DNA from: Aegilops tauschii subsp. strangulata
Lineage: Eukaryota; Streptophyta; Magnoliopsida; Poales; Poaceae
Direction of reading: 5' to 3'
Assembly: GCF_002575655.3 (NCBI RefSeq)
Contig: NC_053037.3
Location: 452,383,793-452,447,792 of the forward strand
DNA length: 64,000 bases
Part shown: piece after piece, positions 21,708 to 33,618 of the stretch
Layout: every line of letters begins with the position of its first letter
Numbering within the stretch: the first letter of the stretch is position 1
Program-made: the position numbers and the translations under genes
Notes under the pieces: generated by a model
Database searches by the model: none
Seen by the model: only the letters and a program-made list of their open reading frames with translations
What the model was told of the DNA's origin: nothing

Positions 21708-24402
21708 TGATGACCCACAAGTGTAGGGAATCTATCGTAGTCCTTTCAATAAGTAAGAGTGTCGAACCCAACGAGGAGCAGAAGGAAATGACAAGCGGTT
21801 TTCAGTAAGGTATTCTCTGCAAGCACTGAAATTATCGGTAATAGATAGTTTTGTGATAAGGTAATTTGTAACGGGTAACAAGTAATGAAAGTAAATAAGG
21901 TGCAGAAAGGTGGCCCAATCCTTTTTGTAGCAAAGGATAAGCCTGGACAAACTCTTATATGAAGGAAAACGCTCCCGAGGACACATGGGAATTATCGTCA
22001 AGCTAGTTTTCATCACGCTCATATGATTCGCGTTTGTTACTTTGATAATTTGATATGTGGGTGGACCGGTGCTTGGGTACTGCCCTTTCTTGGACAAGCA
22101 TCCCACTTATGATTAACCCCTATTGCAAGCATCCGTAACTAAAAAAGAGTATTAAGCTAAACCTAACCATGGCATGAAACATATGGATCCAAATCAGCCC
22201 CTTACGAAGCAGCGCGTAAACTAGGGTTTAAGCTTCTGTCACTCTAGCAACCCATCATCTACTTATTACTTCCCAATGCCTTCCTCTAGGCCCAAACAAT
22301 GGTGAAGTGTCATGTAGTTGACGTTCACATAACACCACTAGAGGAAAGACAACATGCATCTCATCAAAATATGGAACGAATACCAAATTCACATGACTAT
22401 TTATAGCAAGACTTCTCCCATGTCCTCAGGAACAAACATAACTACTCACAAATAATATTCATGTTCATAATCAGAGGGGTATTAATATGCATAAAGGATC
22501 TGAACATATGATCTTCCACCAAATAAACCAACTAGCATCAACTACAAGGAGTAATCAACACTACTAGCAACCCACAGGTGCCAATCTGAGGTTTTGGGAC
22601 AAAGAATGGATACAAGGGATGAACTAGGGTTTTAGGAGAGATGGTGCTGATGAAGATGTTGATGGAGATTGACCCCTCCCGATGTGTCGGTGGGAACGAC
22701 ACCTATGGAATCACTGGGATCCCTTCTACGGTTGGCGGGCGCGAGGTCGTGCAAAGAGCGGGTCTGACAGGAAGCACACGGATCGTTTACCCAGGTTCGG
22801 GCTGCGAAGATGCCTAATACCCTAGTCCTGGTTTGTGGGTGTATTGAGTGTTCTTGTGTTCTTGAGCTAGCTACAGGGTGCAACTTTCCCAAAAGAGCCG
22901 AATCCCTCTCCTAGTCGCCTCGGGCCTCCTTTTATAGGTAAAAAGGGGTTGCCACGGTGGCACACAGGAGGTGGAAAGGTCTACAGTTGATAAGCCTATC
23001 CTCTGGGACAGTCGGACAAACGCATTTAATGCGCTGCCGACGTGTCCCCTTCGCTTTATCGGGGACGGCAAGGAAGCACGTCCCAGCTGTCGCTGTTTTG
23101 CCTGGCCTTGACACGCGTCCGAGCTGACGAGGCGTCGTGGCGCCACGTTGGCTGGCTGCTGGGCTAGCGCGGTGGTGGAGCATTCACGAAGGGTTGCATG
23201 CTACCACGCAGGTGCTTGCTGAGTCGGTGTAGAGGCCGCCCGTCGCCACGCAGGTGCCTGCCCAGCTGGTTGAGCTAGCAGCTGCTTGGGGATGGCGGTG
23301 GAGTCTTGGCTAGCGTGGGCCTGGTAGTGGCCCCGCTGATGCCTTCGGCAAGGGTCTTGCCGGGGGCCCAGCAAGGGTCTTGCCGTGGCATTGCAGTCGT
23401 CCCCGGCAAGGCGCTTGCCGGGGGTCTTGTGGATTTCCTCGGCTAGGATCCCGCCGAGGGTCGCCGTCTTCTGGTCCTCATCTGATCTCACATGTTTATG
23501 ATCTTGACGAAGATCTGCATGCCACCACAGAGGCACCTCCCGAGCCTGGGTTCCAATGTAGTTGGTGGTGTTGGGACCCATGGGCTCAAGGGTGGCTTGC
23601 TCCGCTGGCATCGGGCAGGTTGCCCTGGCAAGGCTCTTGCCGGGACTGCGGAGGCTGCCTCGGCAAGGATCTTGCCGAGGGAGCCTACCTCGCCCTCTTC
23701 CTCTCCTGTGTTCCTGGTCTTCGCGTTGCCTTGATTGTCTTGTACTTTGGCTTCTCTCCGGCTTCCCTCCTCTGCCCTGCTAAGTGTGGCCGCGACGCGT
23801 GGCTCTGACTGCCCGTGCACAAGTAAAGGGGTCAAAAGGAGAGCCCCTACTTTTGTACACCGACACGATGAGAGGATCGTTGGTGATGACGATGGCGATG
23901 ATTTCCCCCTCCCGGAGGGATGTTTCCCCGGCAGAACAGCTCCGCCGGAGCCCTAGGTTGGTTCCGCCTCGTGGCGGCGGTGTTTCGTCCCGAAAGCTTG
24001 CTTATGATTTTTTCCAGGGTGAAAGACTTCATATAGCAGAAGATGGGCACCGGAGGCCTGCCAGGGGGCCCACGAGGCAGGGGGGTGCGCCCAGGGGGTA
24101 GGGCGCGCCCCCACCCTCGTGGATGGTGGGTGGCCCCCCTCTGGTACTTTCTTCGCTCAGTATTTTTTATTAATTCCAAAAATAACTTCCGTGGAGTTTC
24201 AGGACTTTTGGAGTTGTGCAGAATAGGTATCTAATATTTGCTCCTTTTCCAGCCCAGAATTCCAGCTGTCGGCATTCCCCCTCTTCATGTAAACCTTATA
24301 AAATAAGAGACAATAGGCATAATTATTGTGCCATAATGTGTAATCACAGCCCATAATGCAATAAATATCGATATAAAAGCATGATGCAAAATGGACGTAT
24401 CA
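21708..24402 (-). repeat. 3' LTR of B1, interrupted by a solo LTR
   Basis: The LTR segments are 21708-22684 and 23871-24402, about 1.5 kb together, ending GGACGTATCA on the plus strand. They match the LTRs of B2 throughout. Minus-strand PPT AAGCTTGGGGGAGT directly follows at 24416-24403. The GC block CCACGAGG..GCGCGCCC is at about 24076-24123. Confidence 0.9.
22685..23865 (-). mobile_element. Solo LTR of another gypsy family, TSD CGATG
   Basis: The 1181-bp unit starts TGTCGGTGGG and ends CACCGACA. It is flanked by CGATG at 22680-22684 and 23866-23870, inside the 3' LTR of B1. On minus it has a TATA box (CCTATAAAAGGAGG, near 22925-22938), so the sense is minus. It lacks an internal region, so it arose by LTR-LTR recombination or is a lone copy. 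Six palindromic CGGCAAGG..CTTGCCG units lie at 23340-23690. The TGTCGGTG/CACCGACA ends are shared with Tat/Retand-type families, but it is not the family at 2374. Confidence 0.9.
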
Positions 24403-25964
24403 ACTCCCCCAAGCTTAGACCTCGCTTGTCCTCAAGCAAAAGCCGATAACGAAAAACATGTCCACATGTTTAGAGATAGAGGTGTCGATAAAATAAAATA
24501 CGGACATGAGGGCATCATGATCATTCTTATAATAGCAACAAATATATATTGTCATACGATTTCTTATGCTCAAGTAATAATCTATTCACAATGTAAAGTA
24601 TGAATCAGAAACTTCATTGAAAACTAGCAAACTATAATCTCAGTCATTGAAGCAATTGCAATTTATCATAACATCGGAAAGAGTCAAATAAGAGCTTTTC
24701 AGCAAGTCCACATACTCAACTATCATTTAGTCTTTCACAATTGCTAACACTCACGCAATACTTATGGGTATGGAGTTTTAATCGGACACAAAGAAAGATA
24801 GGGGCTTATAGTGTTGCCTCCCAACCTTTTACCTCAAGGGTAATGTCAACAATAATAGTTCATGCTAACTTACATCCAATTGGATATATATATCAGGATC
24901 TTTCCAACACAATGTGCTTGCCAAAGGATAAAATGTAAAAAGGAAAGGTGAAGATCACCATGACTCTTGTATAAGGTACAAGACAAAAATAAAAGATAGG
25001 CCCTTCGCAGAGGGAAGCAGAGGTTGTCATGTGCTTTTATGGTTGGATGCACAAAATCTTAATGCGGAAGAACGTCACTTTATATTGCCACTTGTGATAT
25101 GGACCTTTATTATGCAGCCCGTCGCTTTTATTTCTTCCACAACACAAGATCGTATAAAGCTTATTTTCTCCACACTAATAAATCATACATATTTAGAGAG
25201 CAATTTTTATTGCATGCAACAATGACAACTTACTTGAAGGATCTTACTCAATCCATAGGTAGATATGGTGGACTCTCATGGCAAAAACTGGGTTTAAGTA
25301 TATTCGGAAGCACAAGTAGTATCTCTACTTGGTGCAAAGAGTTTGGCTAGCACGAGAGAGAAAGGCAAGCTCAACATGTTGGATGATCAATGAAAATATA
25401 CTTTATTTCGGATATAAGAAAACATAACCCATTACGTTGTCTTCCTTGTCCAACATCAACTCTTTTTAGCTTGTCATATTTTAATGAGTGCTCACAATCA
25501 TAAAAGATGTCCAAGATAGTATATTTATATGTGAAAACCTCTCTTTCTTTATTACTTCCTATTAATTGCAATAGTGTCCAAAACTATGTTTGTCAACTCT
25601 CAACAACTTTTATTCATCATACTCTTTATATGTGAAGTCATTACTCTCCATAAGATCAATATGATCTCTTTATTTCTTTTTATTCTTTCTTTCCTTTTTA
25701 TCCCCTCAAGATCATAGCACGAAAATCAAGCCCTTGACTCAACACTAATCTTTATTATATATAGCTCATGGACTCGATCACATAGAAGGATCATAAAGCA
25801 TAACTCAAAACTAGATCATACTAAAACTTTATTCTACTAGATCAAAATATTACTAAAAGGATCGAGCTAAGAAAACGGTAAAGATAGGAGTGTGATGGTG
25901 ATACGATACCGGGGCACCTCCCCCAAGCTTGGCAGTTGCCAAGGGGAGTGCCCATACCAGATAC
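24403..25964 (-). other. Non-coding 3' internal region of B1
   Basis: This AT-rich sequence between the PPT and the small ORF is nearly collinear with 33619-35177 of B2 and has no coding frame in either copy. The conserved order of short phrases in both copies (CTTGTCCTCAAGC, AATCATACATATTTAGAGAGC, CATAAAAGATGTCC) shows only common descent. This is where Athila elements may hold an env-like gene; none is visible. Confidence 0.7.
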
Positions 25965-26354
25965 TCAGTTCTCCTTTGCTGGTGAAGAAGATGGTGGTGA
26001 TGATGGATAGTCGCACATCGAGCGTAGGAGATCCTCCAATTTGCGGATAATGCCCTTGAGTGCGATGATATGCTCCTTCAACAATATATTTTCACGTGTG
26101 AGATACTTGTTTTGTATACGAGCTAACTCAATCATCTTGAAAGCTTCAATCTCAGTTGGGGTAAGAAGATTGTGATGAGGTTGAAGGATGTCTTCTTCTT
26201 CTGCTGCCGGAGCTTGATCCTCCATGGCCTTCTTGATCCTATCCTCCTTGTTGATCTCCTCGGGTTCTTCTCTCTTCAGATCTATTTTCATTAGCCAAGC
26301 ATCATTGCCTTCATTGTTGGAGGAAGGGGACGTCATGATGCCTGGCCTTGACAA
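25965..26354 (-). CDS. Small coiled-coil ORF between pol and 3' LTR of B1
   Basis: A 129-codon open frame on the sense strand, downstream of integrase. The N-terminal 50 residues are charged and acidic (KREEPEEINKEDRIKKAMED). Residues about 65-115 form a likely coiled coil (EIEAFKMIELARIQNKYL, LKEHIIALKGIIRKLEDLL). The tail is Ser/Pro-rich. No membrane segment or signal peptide is seen, so it is not an obvious envelope protein. The same reading frame is recognisable in B2 at 35178-35545 with two stops, and the coiled-coil part is the best kept. Function unknown; it could be an element-encoded accessory protein or a chance frame kept by shared descent. Confidence 0.5.
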   Translation of the reverse strand: MSRPGIMTSPSSNNEGNDAWLMKIDLKREEPEEINKEDRIKKAMEDQAPAAEEEDILQPHHNLLTPTEIEAFKMIELARIQNKYLTRENILLKEHIIALKGIIRKLEDLLRSMCDYPSSPPSSSPAKEN

Positions 26355-26769
26355 TTCTGACAGAAAACAGCTCGAAACAAGAACAGAGGATATTTGCGTG
26401 ATACAAGGGTCAACACCTTCGGGAGATTATATAATGAATTTTTACCGACCAAAAGAAGTATCCTGCAAGAAAACGGAGTCCGAAGAGCACACGAGGTGCC
26501 CACGAGGCAGGGGCATGCCCAGGGGGGTAGGGCGTGCCCTCCACCCTCGTGGACGCCTCGTGTCCTTCCCGGACTGCTTCTTATTTTCCTATTTTCTTAA
26601 ATATTACAAAACGGAGAAAAACTGCTATTAGAACTGTTTTGGAGTCGGTTTACTTACCGTACCACATACCTATTCCTTTTCGGAGTCTGAAACATTCTAG
26701 AAGGTGTCCTTTATGTACCTCCGGGGTTACGGTTTCAATAACATTAGTTTCAACATTTATGGGATTACC
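26355..26769 (-). other. Spacer with GC hairpin between small ORF and integrase in B1
   Basis: At about 26497-26560 the sequence pairs CCACGAGGCAGGGGC with CCACCCTCGTGG around a GGGGGTAGGG core. The same block occurs in the LTRs of B1, B2 and element A. B2 has a shortened version at 35705-35742. Confidence 0.65.
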
Positions 26770-29700
26770 TCAGATATAATGTTTGATTCTTTGACCGTTC
26801 ACCACCTTTGGAATTGTGCCTTCGAAGTTGTTGATTTTTATGGTACCGGAACGATAGACCTCCTCGATAACGTAAGGATCTTCCCATTTAGAGAGAAGCT
26901 TTCCTGCAAAAAATCTTAAACAAGAGTTGAATAGCAACACATAATCACCTACATTAAACTCACGCTTTTGTATCCTTTTGTCATGCCATCTTTTAACTTT
27001 TTCTTTAAACAGTTTGGCATTCTCATAGGCTTGAGTTCTCCATTCATCAAGTGAGCTAATGTCAAATAGCCTCTTCTCACCGGCAAGTTTGAAATCATAA
27101 TTGAGCTCTTTAATGGCCCAATATGCCTTATGTTCTAGTTCGAGAGGTAAGTGACATGCTTTTCCATAAACCATTTTATACGGAGACATACCCATAGGGT
27201 TTTTATATGCAGTTCTATAGGCCCATAATGCATCATCAAGTTTCTTGGACCAATTCTTTCTAGATGTTTTAACAGTCTTTCGCAAAATTAATTTGAGCTC
27301 TCTATTACTCAGTTCTACTTGACCACTAGACTGTGGGTGATATGGAGATGCAATTCTATGATTAACGTCATACTTAGCAAGCATTTTACGAAAGGCACCA
27401 TGAATAAAATGTGAACCACCATCAGTCATTAAGTATCTAGGGACTCCAAACCTCAGAAAAATAACTTCTTTAAGCATCTTAATAGAGGTGTTATGATCAC
27501 CACTACTTGTTGGAATAGCTTCTACCCACTTAGTAACGTAATCAACATCAACTAAAATATGTGTGTACCCATTAGAGGAAGGAAAAGGTCCCATATAATC
27601 AAAGCCCAAAACATCAAATGGTTCAATAACAAGTGAATAGTTCATAGGCATTTCTTGACGTCTACTAATATTACCAATTCTTTGACATTCATCACAAGAC
27701 AAGACAAACTTACGGGCATCTTTGAAGAGAGTAGGCCAATAAAAACCGGATTGTAATACCTTATGTGCAGTTCTATCTCCAGCGTAGGATCTGTTCCTGT
27801 TCATGCTCAGGTACACAATGTCTAATAACACCATCTACTCCTTCTTTGTAAAGGTGTGGGTCATCCCAGAAGCAATGTCTTAAATCATAGAAAAACTTTT
27901 TCTTTTGCTGGTATGTGAAATTAGGTGGTATAAATTTAGCAACAATGTAATTAGCATACCATGGAGCAGTACTAGAAACATTTATGACAGCTAATTGTTT
28001 ATCAGGGAAGCTATCATCAATAGGTAGTGGGTCATCAAGAACATTCTCTAACCTAGACAAGTTGTCTGCAACGGGGTTCTCAGCTCCCTTTCTATCAATA
28101 ATATGCAAATCAAATTCTTGTAGCAAGAGAACCCATCTAATAAGTCTAGGTTTAGCATCTTTCTTTTCCATAAGATATTTAATAGCAGCATGATCGGTGT
28201 GAACAGTTACTTTAGAATCAACAATATAAGGTCTGAACTTATCACAAGCAAATACAACTGCTAAAAATTCTTTTTCAGTAGTAGCATAATTTCTCTGGGC
28301 ACTGTCTAGAGTTTTACTAGCATATTGAATAACATTTAATTTCTTATCAACTCTTTGTCCTAGAACAGCACCTACGGCATAATCACTAGCATCACACATA
28401 ATTTCAAAGTGTAAATTCCAATCAGGTGGCTGAACAATAGGTGTAGAAATCAAAGCTTTCTTAAGTATTTCAAATGCTTCTACACAATCATCATCAAAGA
28501 CAAAAAGAATATATTTTTGTAAGAGATTAGTCAGAGGCCTAGAAATTTTTTAGAAGTCCTTAATGAACCTCCTATAAAACCCGGCATGACCAAGGAAACT
28601 TCTTATACCTTTGATGTCCTTAGGACATAGCATCTTTTCAATAGCATCAACTTTGGCTTTATAAACTTCAATACCTCTTTTAGAAATTTTATGCCCCAAG
28701 ACAATACCTTCATTAACCATAAAGTGGCACTTTTCCCAATTCAAGACAAGATTAGTTTCTTCACATCTCTGCAAAACTCAATCAAGGTTGCTCAAGCAAT
28801 CATCAAAAGAAGTTCCATATACGGAGAAATCATCCATGAAAACCTCAACAATCTTTTCACAGAAATCAGAGAATATAGCCATCATGCATCTTTGAAAGGT
28901 AGCAGGTGCATTGCATAAACCAAAAGGCATACGTCTATAAGCAAAGGTACCGAAAGGGCAAGTAAAAGTGGTCTTTTCTTGATCCTCTTTTGACACATGT
29001 ATTTGAGAGAAACCAGAATAACCATCTAGAAAGCAAAAATGTGTATGTTTGGATAATCTTTCTAGCATTTGATCAATAAAAGGTAAAGGGTAATTATCCT
29101 TTTTAGTAGCTTTATTTAATTTACGGAAATCAATTACCATCCTATAACTGTAACGATTCTTTGTGGGATCATTTCATCTTTATCATTAGGAACAACGGTA
29201 ATACCTCCCTTCTTAGGGACACAATGGACAAGACTTACCCACTGACTATCAGCAACGGGATAGATTATACCTGCCTCCAGAAGCTTTAGTATTTCTTTTC
29301 TTACCACTTCTTTCATCTTAGGATTTAACCGTCGTTGGTGATCAACAACTGGTTTAGCGTCTTTCTCCAATTTTATTTTGTGCTGGCATAGAGTGGGACT
29401 AATGCCCTTAAGATCATCAAGAGTATATCCAATAGCAGCACGGTGCTTCTTCAGAGTTTTCAATAATTTATTTTCTTCATGCTCTGAAAGGTTAGCACTA
29501 ATAATAAGAGGATATATCTTTTTCTCATCAAGATAAGCATATTTAAGAGTATCAGGTAATGGTTTAAGCTCAAACACGGGATCACCCTTGGGTGGAGGAG
29601 GATCCCCTAGAATTTCAACAAGCAGGTTGTGTTTCAAAATAGGTCCCTGTTTAAAGAATACTTCATCTATTTCCCTTCTTTCATTCATAAACATATCATT

Positions 29701-31359
29701 TTCATGGTCGAGCAAATATTGTTCTAAAGGATCATTAATTAGGAGGCATGGCAATAGAAGCAAGACCAAAATTTTCAATTTTACTAGGCAATTCTTTATC
29801 ATGGGGTTGCCTACGAAATTTAGCAAAAGTAAACTCATGAGACATATCCCCCAAACCAATAGTAACAAAAACCTTTTTGCAGTCTATCCTAGCATTAACA
29901 GTATTCAAGAAGGGTCTACCAAATATAATGTGACAAAAGTTATCTTGTGGGGAACCAAGAACAAGAAAATTAGTAGGATATTTAACTTTTCCACACAAGA
30001 CTTCAACATCTCTAACAATCCCAACTGGTGAAATAGTATCTCTATTGGCAAGCTTAATTGTAACATCAATTTCTTCTATTTCAGCAGGTGCAATATCATG
30101 CATAATTTATTTGGATAGGGAATGGGGTATTGCACTTGCACTAGCACCCATATCACACAAGCCATGATAACAATGATCTCCTACTTTAACAGAAATAACA
30201 GGCATGCCTACCACAAGTCTATTTTTATTTTTAGTGTCAGGTCTAGCAATTCTAGCAGCTTCATCACTGAAGTAAATATCATGCCCATCAATATTATCAG
30301 CCAAGAGATCTTTAACCATAGCAATACTAGGTTCAATTTTAATTTGCTCAGGGGGTTTGGGTGTCCTAATATTACTTTTGTTGACCATAGTTGAAGCTTT
30401 AGCATGATCCTTTATTCTAACAGGGAAAGGTGGTTTCTCAATAAAAGCAGTAGGAACAATAGGATCATTATAAGTGATAGACTTTTCTTCAACTTTAATA
30501 GGTGCAACTACTTCTACTTCAATGGGAGGATTATATTTAAACCACTTCTCCTTAGGGAGATTAACATGAGTAGCTAAGGATTCACAAAAAGAAGCAACTA
30601 TCTCAGAGTCAAGTCCATATTTAGTGCTAAATTCACGGAAAACATCCATATCCATAAAAGATTTAACACAATCCAACTTAGGTGTTATACCTGACACCTT
30701 ACCTTCGTCGAGGTCCCAATCTTCAGAGTTGCATTTAATTCTTTCCAATAAATCCCATTTGAATTCAATAGTCTTCATCGTAAAAGAACCAGTACAAGAA
30801 ATATCGAGCATGGAGCGATTATTGAGAGAAAGCCGAGCATAAAAATTTTGAATAATAATTTCTCTTGAGAGCTCATGATTGGGGCATGAATATAACATTG
30901 ACTTAACCCTCCCCCAAGCTTGAGCGGTTCTTTCTCCTTCGTGAGGCCAAAAATTATATATATAATTACGATCACGATGAACAAGATGCATAGGATAAAA
31001 CTTCTGATGAAATTCCAATTTCAATCGGTTGTAGTTCCATGATCCCATATCATCACATAGCCTAAACCATGTCAATGTCTTTCCCTTCAAAGACAAAGGG
31101 AGACCTTCTTCTTGATAACATCTTCGGGCATACCTGCAAGCTTAAATAATCCACAAACTTCATCCACATAGATTAGGTGCAAATCGGGATGTAATGTTCC
31201 ACATCCTGTAAAAGGATTAGCTACCAGTTTCTCTATCATACCCGAAGGAATTTCAAAGTAAACATTTTCAGTAGGTTCAGTAGGTTTAGGAGCAACTCTT
31301 TGCTCTACTGGTTGGGGTGAAGATACCCCGAACAAGCCCCTCAAAGGATTATGTTCCAT
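26770..31359 (-). pseudogene. gag-pol of B1, multiply broken
   Basis: Gag starts with MEHNPLRGLFGVSS at 31359, shifts frame near 31090 and continues to 30107. Protease keeps [14 protein letters not shown] (about 30128-30169). A frame break near 30105 and another near 29750-29870 follow. Reverse transcriptase is split by a frame change near 29140 and a stop near 28778; its active site is FMDD (28829-28840). RNase H ([14 protein letters not shown]) is in the frame 28453-27773. Integrase lacks 35 bp at about 27782 that remove the zinc-binding HSEAYGGHH part and shift the frame. The DDE core then reads DYMGPFPSSNG, MTDGGSHF and SGQVELSNRE. The frame ends at 26770, short of the B2 end. Clearly non-functional. 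Confidence 0.88.
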
Positions 31360-31435
31360 AGTAACAAGTGACAGTAAATTTCAGCACACTATATAAATTT
31401 TTCCTTACCAAATTCCGCCTACCAAAGGCGCTTCA

Positions 31436-31454
31436 CTCCCCTGCAAAGGCGACA
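31436..31454 (-). other. Primer-binding site of B1 (mutated)
   Basis: On minus it reads TGTCGCCTTTGCAGGGGAG, 11 bases after the 5' LTR. The B2 site reads TGGCGTTGTTTCCGGGGAG. Both are altered relatives of the TGGCGCCGTTGCCGGGG site that I recall for Athila elements (tRNA-Asp). Confidence 0.6.
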
Positions 31455-31465
31455 GAAAAGAGTCT

Positions 31466-32097
31466 TGATGACCCACAAGTGTAGGGGATCTATCGTAGTA
31501 CTTTCGATAAGTAAGAGTGTCGAACCCAATGAGGAGCAGAAGGAAATGACAAGCGGTTTTCAGTAAGGTATTCTCTGCAAGCACTGAAGTTATCGGTAAC
31601 AGATAGTTTTGTGATAAGGTAATTTGTAACGGGTAACAAGTAATGAAAGTAAATAAGGTGCAGCAAGGTGGCCCAATCCTTTTTGTAGCAAAGGACAAGC
31701 CTTGGACAGACTCTTATATGAAGGAAAACGCTCCCGAGGACACATGGAAATTATCGTCAAGCTAGTTTTCATCACGCTCATATGATTCGCGTTCGTCACT
31801 TTGATAATTTGATATGTGGGTGGACCGGTGCTTGGGTACTGCCCTTTCTTGGAAAAGCATCCCACTTATGATTAACCCCTATTGCAAGCATCCGCAACTA
31901 CAAAAGAAGTATTAAGGTAAACCTAACCATAGCATGAAACATATGGATCCAAATCAGCCCCTTACGAAGCAACGCATAAACTAGGGTTTAAGCTTCTGTC
32001 ACTCTAGCAACCCACCATCTACTTATTACTTCCCAATGCCTTCCTCTAGGCCCAAACAATGGTGAAGTGTCATGTAGTCGACGTTCACATAACACCA
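31466..32097 (-). repeat. 5' LTR of B1, inner part
   Basis: The plus-strand sequence begins TGATGACCCACAAGTGTAGG and stops at CACATAACACCA, where B2 inserted. It continues at 42229 (CTAGAGG). CACCA at 32093-32097 and 42224-42228 is the B2 target duplication. A TATA box on minus (TATATAAG) is expected near 31710, where this copy reads CTTATATGAAGG on the plus strand, a weakened version. Confidence 0.9.
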
Positions 32098-33618
32098 TGA
32101 TGACCCACAAGTATAGGGGATCTATCATAGTCCTTTCGATAAGTAAGAGTGTCAAACCCAACGAGGAGTAGAAGGAAATGATAAGCGGTTTTCAGCAAGG
32201 TATTCTCTGCAAGCACTGAAATTATAGGTGACAGATAGTTTTGTGATAGGATAATTTGTAATGAGCAACAAGTAACAAAAGTAAATAAAGTGCAACAAGG
32301 TGGCCCAATCCTTTTTGTTGCAAAGGACAAGCCTGGACAAACTCTTATATAGAGAAAAGCGCTCCCGAGGACACATGGGAATTATCGTCAAGCTAGTTTT
32401 CATCACGTTCGTATGATTCGCGTTCGGTACTTTGATAATTTGATATGTGGGTGGACCGTTGCTTGGGTGCTGTCCTTACTTGAACAAGCATCCCACTTAT
32501 GATTAACCCCTATTACAAGTATCCGCAACTACAAAAGAAGTATTAAGGTAAACCTAACCATAGCATGAAACATGTGGATCCAAATCATCCCCTTACGAAG
32601 CAACGCATAAACTAGGGTTTAAGCTTCTGTCACTCTAGCAACCCATCATCTACTTATTACTTCCCAATGCCTTCCTCTAGGCCCAAATAATGGTGAAGTG
32701 TCATGTAGTCGACGTTCACATAACACCACTAGAGGAGAGACAACATACATATCATCAAAATATCGAACGAATACCAAATTCACATGACTAGTAACAGCAA
32801 GACTTCTCCCATGTCCGCAGGAACAAACGTAACTACTCACAAAGCATATTCATGTTCATAATCAGAGGAGTATTAATATGCATATAGGATCTGAACATAT
32901 GATCTTCCACCAAATAAACCAACTAGCATCAACTACAAGGAGTAATCAACACTACTAGCAACCTACAGGTACCAATCCTAGACTTAGAGACAAGAATTGG
33001 ATACAAGAGATGAACTAGGGTTTGAGAGTAGATGGTGCTGGTGAAGATGTTGATGGAGATTGCCCTCTCCCGATGAGAGGAGCGTTGGTGATGACGATGG
33101 CGATGATTTCCCCCTCCCAGAGGGAAGTGTCCCCAGCAGAACAGCTCTGCCGGAGCCCTAGATTGGTTCCGCCAAGGTTCCGCCTCGTGGCGGCGGAGTC
33201 TCGTCCCGAAAGCTTGCTTATGATTTTTCTTCGGACGAAAGACTTCATATAGCAGAAGATGGGCACCGGAGGGCCAACAGGGGGGCCACGAGGCAGGGGG
33301 CGCGCCCAGGGGGGTAGGGCGCGCCCCCACCCTCGTGACCAGGGTGTGGGCCCCCTCTGGTATTTCTTCCGCTCAATATTTTTTATTATTTCCAAAAATA
33401 AGTTTCGTGGAGTTTCAGGACTTTTGGAGTTGTGCAGAATAGGTCTCTAATATTTGCTCCTTTTCCAGCCCAGAATTCCAGCTGCCGGCATTCTCCCTCC
33501 TTATGTAAACCTTGTAAAATAAGAGAGAATAGGCATAAGTATTGTGACATAATGTGTAATAACAGCCCATAATGCAATAAATATTGATATAAAAGCATGA
33601 TGCAAAATGGACGTATCA
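32098..33618 (-). repeat. 3' LTR of B2
   Basis: The LTR is 1521 bp and plus-strand ends are TGATGACC and GGACGTATCA. The minus-strand TATA (CTATATAAGAGT) is at about 32341-32352, giving a long U3 of about 1.27 kb and a short R-U5 of about 0.25 kb. The following PPT reads AAGCTTGCGGGAGT on minus, one base off the usual GGGGG. Confidence 0.92.

Noticed and set aside
23201..23808. Open frames of 136-142 codons in the solo LTR
   Set aside because: They fall in non-coding LTR sequence on both strands and follow GC content.
24403..25964. Env-like gene of an Athila element
   Set aside because: No membrane-spanning or signal segment and no long frame in either B1 or B2; both regions decay alike.
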